Shown here in pieces: positions 1 through 5,055 of a stretch of 5,055 nucleotides of DNA; position 1 is the first letter of the stretch; each line of letters begins with the position of its first letter. Origin of the DNA: CAZQBY01 sp964540655 (GTDB lineage Archaea > Altiarchaeota > Altiarchaeia > JAFGQM01); contig CAZINR010000067.1 in the NCBI GenBank assembly GCA_964540655.1, positions 1-5,055 on the forward strand, in the 5' to 3' direction. The notes under the pieces are model-generated. The model saw only the letters and a list, made by a program, of their open reading frames with translations, searched no databases and had not been told where the DNA came from. The translations under genes were made by a program, and so were the position numbers.

Positions 1-21
1 TTTTCTTTTTGCTTCGGTCAT
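1..21 (-). CDS. Possible start of a divergent leftward gene (partial)
   Basis: On the minus strand an ATG at 21-19 opens a reading frame of seven codons (MTEAKRK) that runs off the left edge. A short, charged N-terminus with no early stop, lying just across an AT-rich leader from hsp20, fits a divergently transcribed gene. There is no clear Shine-Dalgarno site before the ATG. A minus-strand TATA-like stretch at 84-73 would place a transcript start near base 52, giving a leader of about 30 bases. Seven codons are too few to identify a product, and the frame could be open by chance. Confidence 0.3.
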
Positions 22-27
22 GTTAAA

Positions 28-42
28 CGTAAGCTTTTTATA
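28..42 (+). promoter_or_regulatory. Candidate archaeal promoter A for hsp20-cdc48 (BRE + TATA box)
   Basis: TTTTTATA at 35-42 resembles an archaeal TATA box and is preceded by a purine-containing BRE-like CGTAAG at 28-33. With the usual spacing of about 26 bases, transcription would start near base 65 and give a leader of about 67 bases containing both copies of the direct repeat at 67-97. This candidate has the better BRE. Candidate B, closer to the gene, is an equally possible alternative. Both assignments are pattern-based inference. Confidence 0.4.
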
Positions 43-66
43 GGTATCCTTTCAGAAGTTAACAGT

Positions 67-97
67 TTATTGTTTAAAAATAAAGGATTATTGTTTA
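67..97 (+). repeat. 10-bp direct repeat with 21-bp period, operator-like
   Basis: TTATTGTTTA occurs exactly at 67-76 and again at 88-97. The 21-bp offset is two turns of B-DNA, so both copies would face the same side of the helix. The first copy also lies within a near-perfect 19-bp inverted repeat at 66-84 centred on base 75, with one mismatched pair (72/78). This arrangement suits a dimeric repressor binding in tandem near the transcription start of a heat-shock operon. Low sequence complexity makes a chance origin possible. Confidence 0.4.
73..84. promoter_or_regulatory. Candidate promoter B, TATA-like on both strands
   Basis: TTTAAAAATAAA at 73-84 resembles an archaeal TATA box on the plus strand and reads TTTATTTTTAAA on the minus strand. 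Rightward use would start transcription near base 104, leaving a leader of about 28 bases before hsp20. Leftward use would start near base 52, ahead of the possible divergent ATG at 21. The upstream BRE-like sequence is poor in the plus direction. A shared two-way promoter is an inference. Confidence 0.4.
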
Positions 98-131
98 TGT
101 ATCACCTTAAATTATAAAAACGTGGATTGAA

Positions 132-698
132 ATGGTGTTTAGGAAGAAAAAGGACGACGACAGGGAACCGTTCGACAAGAAGCCGGAGAAGCCCTTTAGG
201 GGAGGCTCGCCCTTCGACGACCTCTTCGGCGACTTCGGCCGGATGGACGAGATGATGAACGAGCTCATGCGCAACATGTTCAAGGGGATGGGCGACTTGA
301 AGGCGAACAAGCCCTTCGTCTACGGCTTCTCCATGAAGACCGGCCCCGACGGCAAGCCCGTCATCCGGGAGTTCGGCAATGTCAAGCCAGGCAGGGCGCC
401 ATCCGTCTCGGACGCGCGCGAGCCGCTTGTCGACGTCATGGAGCAGGACAAGGAGATAATGGTCATAGCGGAGCTTCCGGGTGTGGAGAAGAAGGACATA
501 GATTTGAGCGTTGTGGACGGCAATCTGCTTGAGATAAGTGTGGACACGCCGCAGAAGAGGTATCACAAGACCATCGAGCTTCCGGCCGAGGTCAAAGAGG
601 ACACCGCGGACGCGACCTACAACAACGGCGTGTTGGAGGTCAAGCTGAAGCGCAAGAAAGAGAAGAAGACCAAGGGCAAGCGGATCAGCATAAAATGA
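132..698 (+). CDS. hsp20: Small heat-shock protein, Hsp20/alpha-crystallin family
   Basis: This is an ATP-independent cytosolic chaperone that binds unfolding proteins and forms large oligomers. It has 188 residues. Residues 1-20 are highly charged, and 38-54 form a methionine-rich, probably helical segment that could contact clients. Residues 62-87 contain the YGFSMKTGPDGKP and REFGNV blocks that I associate with archaeal Hsp20s. The alpha-crystallin domain covers about 98-178 and includes ELPGVEKKDI (114-123) and NNGVLEVKL (164-172). The C-terminus ends in ISIK, and I185-x-I187 is the usual I-x-I oligomerisation motif. The start is the first ATG after an in-frame TAA at 108-110. The Shine-Dalgarno site is weak (GTGGA at 122-126 at best). 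The stop overlaps the cdc48 start as ATGA, which implies translational coupling. The protein contains no cysteine. Confidence 0.95.
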   Translation: MVFRKKKDDDREPFDKKPEKPFRGGSPFDDLFGDFGRMDEMMNELMRNMFKGMGDLKANKPFVYGFSMKTGPDGKPVIREFGNVKPGRAPSVSDAREPLVDVMEQDKEIMVIAELPGVEKKDIDLSVVDGNLLEISVDTPQKRYHKTIELPAEVKEDTADATYNNGVLEVKLKRKKEKKTKGKRISIK

Positions 699-2869
699 AA
701 ATCAGTCTCAGCGTCAAGGAAGCGCCGAAGATAGACGTCGGCAGGAGCATAGTCCGGCTCAGCTCCGGTTCTATGGAGCAGCTGGGCGCCTCTAGTGGGA
801 GCATAGTCCGTGTCAAGGGCAAGAAAGAGGCCGTGGGCATAGTCTGGCGAGGCCTTCCGGAGGATGAGGACAGGGACATACTCCGCATGGATGGTGTGTT
901 GAGAGGCAACGCGGGCATTGGTCTGGATGAGGAGGTCGAGGTCGAGGTGATAAAGGCCAAGTACGCCAAGAAGCTGGTCCTGGCTCCGACCCAGCCGATA
1001 AGATACGGTTCGGGGTTCGTGGAGTATGTCCATGAGAGGATTCTGAACAAGCCGTTTATCAAGGGGAATAGGGTCTTGGTTGACGTCATGGGCACCCCAC
1101 TCACGTTCGTGGTCACCAACACGTCTCCAGGAGGCGCAGTCGTGGTCTCGGAAGACACGAGCATATCGATATCAAAGAAGGCGGCTACCGTCAAAGAAGG
1201 CGTGCCGTCGGTCAGCTATGAGGACATCGGCGGTTTGGAGGAGGAGATCGAGACCGTCAGAGAGATGATAGAGGTGCCGATGAGGTATCCGCAGGTGTTC
1301 AAAAAGCTGGGGGTGTCGCCGCCCAAAGGGGTCCTGCTGCACGGGCCGCCGGGGACCGGTAAGACCCTGCTGGCGAAGGCCGTGGCAAACGAGACAGACG
1401 CGCATTTCCTGCATCTGGCCGGGCCGGAGATAATGAGCAAGTGGTACGGCCAGTCGGAAGAGAATCTGAGGAACGTCTTCAAAGAGGCGCAGGAGAACGC
1501 GCCCAGTATAATCTTCATCGATGAGATAGACGCGATAGCGCCGGCCAGGGAAGAGGTGAGTGGAGAAGTCGAGAAACGGGTCGTTTCCCAGTTGCTCACG
1601 TTGATGGACGGGCTTGAGGCGCGCGGTGAGGTTGTGGTAATCGCCGCGACCAACCGCCCGGAAGCGGTGGACCCCGCTCTCCGAAGGCCTGGAAGATTCG
1701 ACAGAGAGGTTCAAATCGGCATACCCAACCGCAAGGGGAGGAAGGAGATACTGCAGATACACACCCGCGGGATGCCGCTCACCGAGAAGGTGGATTTGGA
1801 TTATCTGGCAGACATCACCCACGGCTATTCCGGCGCGGATCTGGAGGCGCTCGCCAAAGAGGCCGCCATGCGCGCATTGAGAGGCGTCATGCCGGAAATA
1901 AAGAAGCTCAAGGAGGAGGAGCTGACCAAGGAGCTGCTCGACAGCTTGGAGGTCACGGAGAAGGACTTCGAAGAGGCCATGAGGAGGGTGGAGCCATCGG
2001 CGATGAGGGAGGTTCTGGTTGAGCTCCCCAACATACGCTGGGCGGACATAGGTGGTTTGCAGGAAGTGAAATCTGAACTCGAGGAGAGCGTCGAATGGCC
2101 GCTCAAATACGCCAAGCAGTTCGCCGAGGTCGGCGTCAAGCCGCCCAAGGGCATACTGCTCTACGGGCCGCCGGGGACCGGCAAGACTCTGCTGGCGAAG
2201 GCCGTGGCAAACGAGAGCTCGGCCAACTTCATAACGGTCAAGGGCCCCGAGCTGCTGAACAAGTTCGTGGGCGAGAGTGAGCGCGGGGTCAGGAAGGTCT
2301 TCAAGCGCGCGCGGCAGGTGGCCCCTTCGATAATATTCTTCGATGAGATAGAGTCACTCACAGGGACGCGGGGAGGCGTCAGCGACACCAGCGGCGTGAA
2401 GGAGAGTGTTGTAGCGCAGCTGCTAAGTGAGATGGACGGTGTTGCGGAATTGAAGGATGTCGTGCTCATAGGAGCGACCAACCGGCCTGATCTGATAGAC
2501 CCGGCTCTGTTGAGGCCCGGGCGTTTCGAGAAGATAATATATGTGCCGATGCCGGACAGAGACACGCGCAGAGAGATACTCAAGGTGCACACCAAGGGAG
2601 TGAACCTTGACAAGAAGGTCAATTTAGAGAAATTGGTTGATAGGACTGAGGGCTATTCTGGCGCGGATATTGAAGCTCTTGTGAGGAAGGCGGGCGTTCT
2701 AGCCATAAAAGACGTGGTTGATAAAAAGGTTAAAGAGGCCAAGGTGAAGATGAAGCACCTCGAGACGGCCCTGGAGAGCGTCAAGCCGAGTGTCACCAAA
2801 GAGGACACGACCAAGTATTGGAGGGGCAGGATCGCGAGCAGGGACCAAGAGGACGCCAACATAGCCTGA
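695..2869 (+). CDS. cdc48: Cdc48/VCP-type (VAT) double AAA+ ATPase
   Basis: This is a hexameric ATP-driven unfoldase, the archaeal relative of p97/VCP and VAT, which threads proteins through a central pore for refolding or degradation. The 724 residues comprise a complete family layout. A Cdc48 N-domain spans about 1-170 (double-psi barrel, then clam). The D1 ATPase has Walker A GPPGTGKT 217-224, Walker B IIFIDE 272-277, sensor-1 N320 and arginine fingers R331/R334. The D2 ATPase has Walker A 491-498, Walker B IIFFDE 546-551, N596 and R607/R610. Pore-loop aromatics are present in both rings (K249-W-Y-G in D1, K523-F-V-G in D2), whereas human p97 D1 has a non-aromatic KLAG. No catalytic residue is missing. 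The C-terminus ends ANIA and lacks the HbYX motif used to dock on the 20S proteasome. The ATG at 695 overlaps the hsp20 stop. There is no cysteine in the protein. Confidence 0.98.
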   Translation: MKISLSVKEAPKIDVGRSIVRLSSGSMEQLGASSGSIVRVKGKKEAVGIVWRGLPEDEDRDILRMDGVLRGNAGIGLDEEVEVEVIKAKYAKKLVLAPTQPIRYGSGFVEYVHERILNKPFIKGNRVLVDVMGTPLTFVVTNTSPGGAVVVSEDTSISISKKAATVKEGVPSVSYEDIGGLEEEIETVREMIEVPMRYPQVFKKLGVSPPKGVLLHGPPGTGKTLLAKAVANETDAHFLHLAGPEIMSKWYGQSEENLRNVFKEAQENAPSIIFIDEIDAIAPAREEVSGEVEKRVVSQLLTLMDGLEARGEVVVIAATNRPEAVDPALRRPGRFDREVQIGIPNRKGRKEILQIHTRGMPLTEKVDLDYLADITHGYSGADLEALAKEAAMRALRGVMPEIKKLKEEELTKELLDSLEVTEKDFEEAMRRVEPSAMREVLVELPNIRWADIGGLQEVKSELEESVEWPLKYAKQFAEVGVKPPKGILLYGPPGTGKTLLAKAVANESSANFITVKGPELLNKFVGESERGVRKVFKRARQVAPSIIFFDEIESLTGTRGGVSDTSGVKESVVAQLLSEMDGVAELKDVVLIGATNRPDLIDPALLRPGRFEKIIYVPMPDRDTRREILKVHTKGVNLDKKVNLEKLVDRTEGYSGADIEALVRKAGVLAIKDVVDKKVKEAKVKMKHLETALESVKPSVTKEDTTKYWRGRIASRDQEDANIA
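1341..1394 (+). repeat. Walker A DNA tract of D1, near-identical to D2 (copy 1)
   Basis: These 54 bases, encoding D1 Walker A and the helix after it, match bases 2163-2216 (D2) at 52 of 54 positions. The last 28 bases are an exact match. The two differences are synonymous third positions (GGT/GGC and ACC/ACT). Shared choices such as GCA for alanine in both copies exceed what protein conservation alone demands. Confidence 0.8.
2163..2216 (+). repeat. Walker A DNA tract of D2, near-identical to D1 (copy 2)
   Basis: This is the partner of the tract at 1341-1394, lying 822 bases downstream in the same gene and the same reading frame. Shorter matches also occur at the Walker B region (GATGAGATAGA in both domains), at sensor 1 (GCGACCAACCG) and at the GYSGAD motif (GGCTATTC, then GGCGCGGAT). 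Confidence 0.8.
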
Positions 2870-2871
2870 AG

Positions 2872-4461
2872 TCAGAGCACTTTGGCTTCGACCGTCATGA
2901 ATATCGGCCCTTTGAGCATCATCTCTTTCTTTTTGGATTGGAGGTAGCGCAGGGCATGGTCGGCTATCCTGATGTTCAGGTCGGGCGCCGTCTTGGCCAT
3001 TTTGAACTGGTGAGAGTAGGGCTTGCCCGCCTTGGCCGCCTCCTCGACGCCTGCGGCGAAGTAATCGCATATTGCGCGCAGATAGGATACTCCGGTGTCG
3101 ATGCCCTGCTCTTTTATCTCTCTTACTTTGTTCTTTAATTCGCCTTTTTTCGGGACACCGTAAACTCCGCCGTTGTGGACATAGACCTCATTGAGCGCCG
3201 CGGGGCCGAGCAGTTTGGTATTCTCTTCTTTCTCGACTACCCTGACCGAGAGTTTCTTGCCCAGAAAACGCCCGGAGAAGGCCTCGAACTCGCAGGGCGA
3301 GGGTTCATCAGAGTGTTTTTCTGCGGCCTTCGCTATGGCCTTTGAGAGCTTCTTCCCGTCCGCGGTCTGGGGCCTTCTGTCTATCTCTATTGCGCGCGCA
3401 ATGTCCTCGTCGGTCAGCTCCACCGCCCGGTAGAACTGCGGGAACATGACCTCCCTGACGTCGCTCATGCCCTCTTTTATCATGATTATGCGCTCTATGC
3501 CGAACCCGGCATTGAATGTCGGATATTTGATGTTGTAGTTGGCGAGGGCTATGGGCGAGTACATTCCGATATCGGCTACTTCAATCATCTCGTCGCTGCC
3601 GCTCTTGGCGTACACCTCGAACTCGCTCTCGTTGGCATAGTATGTGGATGTGGCCTTCTTCTTCACATAACTGAAGTCCTTGAAGCCGAGAGGCTGCAGC
3701 ACCTCGGCGGTTATCATCTTACCCGCCTCCAACTCCATCCTCGGGTCGCAGACCGCGCAGCTGGCCCCGTAGTGCGCGCGCAGGTGGGTGGAGTCTATCT
3801 TCTGCTCTCTTCTGAACCGGAGGCCGATGGAGAAGAGCTTTATCGGATACTCCACTTTGTCCTGAAGCGCCTCGAGCGTCGGGAACCAGGCAGCCGTCAT
3901 GTGGCTGCGCAGAGTCAGCTTGCTGGGCTTCGGCTCGAGGTTTTTGAGCTCGGTGAACAATGAGATTATCTTTGTGGACTGCTCGGTGGTTATGCCAAGG
4001 CCCTCCTCAATAGTCTCCACCAGATCGTCTCCCTCCACCCGGCCCAGTTTGTAGTCTCGCAAGATGTTCTGGAGGGACTCGGCCTTCTTCTCGTCGAACT
4101 TCGGCACCATCTTTTTTATGCTCTTCTTCTTGGTCTCGCTGAGGCCGATGTCCGGCCGCGGTATCCCGGCCAGGTAGAAGCAGCGGTCCAGTATGGCGGG
4201 GGCCTCCGGGCCGTACTGCTTGTAGACGTCCTGCTCTTCGACGAAGAGGGGGTTCTCCACCTCCCTGAAGCCGAGGCGCAGGAAGTTCGAGCGTATCTTC
4301 TGGATGGTGTTCTGGATGGGGTGCGGCTCGGGTCTGGAGGGCTTCAGCAGCTTTTCGATAAAGTCCTTGTCGGGTTTGGGGATGCTGCTCCCGCCCTTCT
4401 TCCAAGTGCCGAAGAAGTCCTTCTTGGCGTCCTTTTGGATTTTTTTGACGTCGTATATCAT
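2872..4461 (-). CDS. sepS: O-phosphoseryl-tRNA(Cys) synthetase (SepRS)
   Basis: This cytosolic class II synthetase charges tRNA(Cys) with O-phosphoserine, which SepCysS then converts to cysteine. It has 529 residues, full length for the family (the Methanococcus maripaludis enzyme is about 537). Recognition rests on collinear similarity to remembered SepRS sequences: YKQYGPEAPAILDRCFYLAG (80-99, motif 1 region), KLTLRSHMT (181-189), motif 2 FRREQ (216-220), the ASC block (233-235), motif 3 GFGIER (319-324) and the C-terminal anticodon-binding region. There, E410 and E412 appear to match glutamates implicated in anticodon reading. H187, T189 and S234 of the phosphoserine pocket are present, but the position matching Ser231 of M. 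maripaludis is Gly232. The ATG at 4461 gives a family-like N-terminus, though no good Shine-Dalgarno site precedes it. It lies 25 bp after the membrane protein gene and converges on cdc48. SepCysS and SepCysE are not in the window. Confidence 0.95.
   Translation of the reverse strand: MIYDVKKIQKDAKKDFFGTWKKGGSSIPKPDKDFIEKLLKPSRPEPHPIQNTIQKIRSNFLRLGFREVENPLFVEEQDVYKQYGPEAPAILDRCFYLAGIPRPDIGLSETKKKSIKKMVPKFDEKKAESLQNILRDYKLGRVEGDDLVETIEEGLGITTEQSTKIISLFTELKNLEPKPSKLTLRSHMTAAWFPTLEALQDKVEYPIKLFSIGLRFRREQKIDSTHLRAHYGASCAVCDPRMELEAGKMITAEVLQPLGFKDFSYVKKKATSTYYANESEFEVYAKSGSDEMIEVADIGMYSPIALANYNIKYPTFNAGFGIERIIMIKEGMSDVREVMFPQFYRAVELTDEDIARAIEIDRRPQTADGKKLSKAIAKAAEKHSDEPSPCEFEAFSGRFLGKKLSVRVVEKEENTKLLGPAALNEVYVHNGGVYGVPKKGELKNKVREIKEQGIDTGVSYLRAICDYFAAGVEEAAKAGKPYSHQFKMAKTAPDLNIRIADHALRYLQSKKKEMMLKGPIFMTVEAKVL
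2922..2934 (+). terminator. Candidate T-rich terminator for hsp20-cdc48, inside sepS
   Basis: The plus strand has 10 T in 13 bases here, ending in five consecutive T, about 53 bases past the cdc48 stop. Archaeal RNA polymerase can terminate on such tracts without a hairpin. The same bases encode a lysine run (KKK, residues 510-512) near the end of sepS on the other strand, which could alone explain the T-richness. A longer T run at 3145-3150 is a possible backup site. There is no room for a terminator between the genes. Confidence 0.35.
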
Positions 4462-4486
4462 AGTGAGAGGGGGGTCTCTTCCGGTA

Positions 4487-5055
4487 TTACATCGGCGGCT
4501 CCGGCGGCGGCCCGTACCCCGGCGGGTAAGGTGGGGGCGGCAGCGGCACCAGCGGCTTCTCCCGCCGGTGGTTCATGTACCAGAACAACAGGCCCGCCAG
4601 GATTATCGAAATCAGGACCATCACATAATCCCGCCCGCCAAGAGCCCAGAGGAAGGTTACCGCCAGCGCGAGGACAGCCAGGGCCTCGGCAGCACCCCAC
4701 CCCAGTTTCCTGCCGCCCTTCCCGCCCTTGCTTGGGCCCCCAGAGCGGATAGCCTTGCTCTTCTTCTTCAAAAAATCCTTCCACTTCTTGGGGTCTTTGA
4801 GAAGGTCGATGTCATCGAGTATCCGGTCGGCCCATGTCTTCGGTTTGAGTGGGACATCATCATAGTTTACAGGGTAGCCGCCGCATCCGTCTATCTGGAC
4901 GTTGTGCGTCCTCTTCTTGATAGTCATCCAGTAGCGATAGACAGGAGACCACACGAGTTCGAACCCAGCGACTTGGACATTCTCCTTGTCTGCGCGCAGC
5001 ACCCCGGATATCTTCTGCCGCACAAAGTGCTCGACCCGGCTCTCGCTTATCTTGG
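4487..5055 (-). CDS. Unrecognised membrane protein with proline-rich C-terminus (N-terminus cut by window)
   Basis: I do not recognise this family. The reading frame is open to the right edge. A GTG at 5023-5021 could be read as a start, but ten more in-frame codons lie upstream (KISESRVEHF), so the true start is outside the window. Numbering from that GTG, residues 1-50 form a soluble piece containing VWSPVYRYWMTI and a VQIDGCGG turn, probably beta-rich. Residues 62-105 are lysine-rich and charged, then glycine-rich. Two hydrophobic segments at about 107-129 and 133-151 look like a transmembrane hairpin, followed by the basic NHRREK. The tail is proline-rich, ending PPPPYPPGYGPPPEPPM. By the positive-inside rule, the charged domain and the tail probably face the cytoplasm. 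It has a single cysteine, in the DGCGG turn. The gene lies 25 bp upstream of sepS on the same strand and is probably cotranscribed with it. Confidence 0.75.
   Translation of the reverse strand, partial: KISESRVEHFVRQKISGVLRADKENVQVAGFELVWSPVYRYWMTIKKRTHNVQIDGCGGYPVNYDDVPLKPKTWADRILDDIDLLKDPKKWKDFLKKKSKAIRSGGPSKGGKGGRKLGWGAAEALAVLALAVTFLWALGGRDYVMVLISIILAGLLFWYMNHRREKPLVPLPPPPYPPGYGPPPEPPM

Noticed and set aside
101..110. ATCACCTTAA in the hsp20 leader, resembling the 3' end of 16S rRNA; on the minus strand it would read as a GGTGAT ribosome site.
   Set aside because: No minus-strand ATG or GTG start lies at a suitable distance, and an anti-Shine-Dalgarno-like stretch in the mRNA has no supported role here.
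111..120. TTATAAAA as the TATA box of hsp20.
   Set aside because: Normal spacing would place the transcript start near base 141, downstream of the hsp20 start codon.
102..566. A 154-codon minus-strand frame opposite hsp20.
   Set aside because: It is antisense to a clear Hsp20 with a conserved alpha-crystallin domain. Its low-complexity Leu/Val/His composition is typical of a shadow frame.
1172..1822. A 216-codon open frame on the minus strand, antisense to cdc48.
   Set aside because: It lies wholly inside the strongly supported cdc48 gene, its translation has no recognisable domain, and such frames are common opposite GC-rich coding sequence.
3145..3150. Six-T run as the main terminator of the cdc48 transcript.
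   Set aside because: It lies about 275 bases past the stop and reflects lysine codons of sepS on the other strand. The nearer tract at 2922-2934 is a better candidate.
4321..4784. Open frames on both strands spanning the junction of sepS and the membrane protein gene.
   Set aside because: Their translations are Pro/Ala/Gly-rich shadows of the GC-rich proline tail and of the sepS N-terminus. No motif supports them.
4946..4966. GTTCGAACC resembling the T-arm of a tRNA.
   Set aside because: The bases flanking the seven-base loop do not pair on either strand, no acceptor stem or anticodon arm surrounds it, and it encodes AGFEL in the membrane protein.

Overview
The window looks archaeal. It encodes an O-phosphoseryl-tRNA(Cys) synthetase (SepRS), a mostly archaeal enzyme typical of methanogens and Archaeoglobus, and a Cdc48/VAT-type double-ring AAA+ ATPase behind an archaeal-type Hsp20. 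Coding sequence is GC-rich and uses ATA heavily for isoleucine. The only AT-rich stretch is the roughly 110-base leader at the left. The SepRS differs from the Methanococcus enzyme as I remember it at several otherwise conserved positions. A less-studied or uncultivated lineage is therefore plausible, but I cannot name one.

Layout. Bases 1-21 may hold the first seven codons of a leftward gene. Bases 22-131 form an AT-rich, possibly two-way promoter region with a 10-bp direct repeat spaced two helical turns apart. Bases 132-2869 carry a two-gene rightward protein quality-control operon, hsp20 then cdc48, joined by an ATGA stop/start overlap. Bases 2872-5055 carry a leftward pair: a membrane protein of unknown function, cut by the right edge, followed 25 bp later by sepS. 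The two units converge with only 2 bp between the cdc48 and sepS stop codons.

How the genes work together. Hsp20 holds unfolding proteins, while the Cdc48 hexamer pulls proteins apart by threading them through its pore. Their translational coupling suggests joint stress regulation, as in the Archaeoglobus hsp20-cdc48 heat-shock operon. SepRS performs the first step of tRNA-dependent cysteine synthesis, charging tRNA(Cys) with phosphoserine, which SepCysS then converts to cysteine. SepCysS is not in this window. The membrane protein is unrecognised, and its position beside sepS suggests cotranscription but no specific function.

No tRNA, rRNA, CRISPR array, insertion sequence or integration site was seen. 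I see no wholly new system here. The best leads are the altered SepRS phosphoserine pocket, the operator-like repeats, the unknown membrane protein and the near-identical D1/D2 DNA tract in cdc48.
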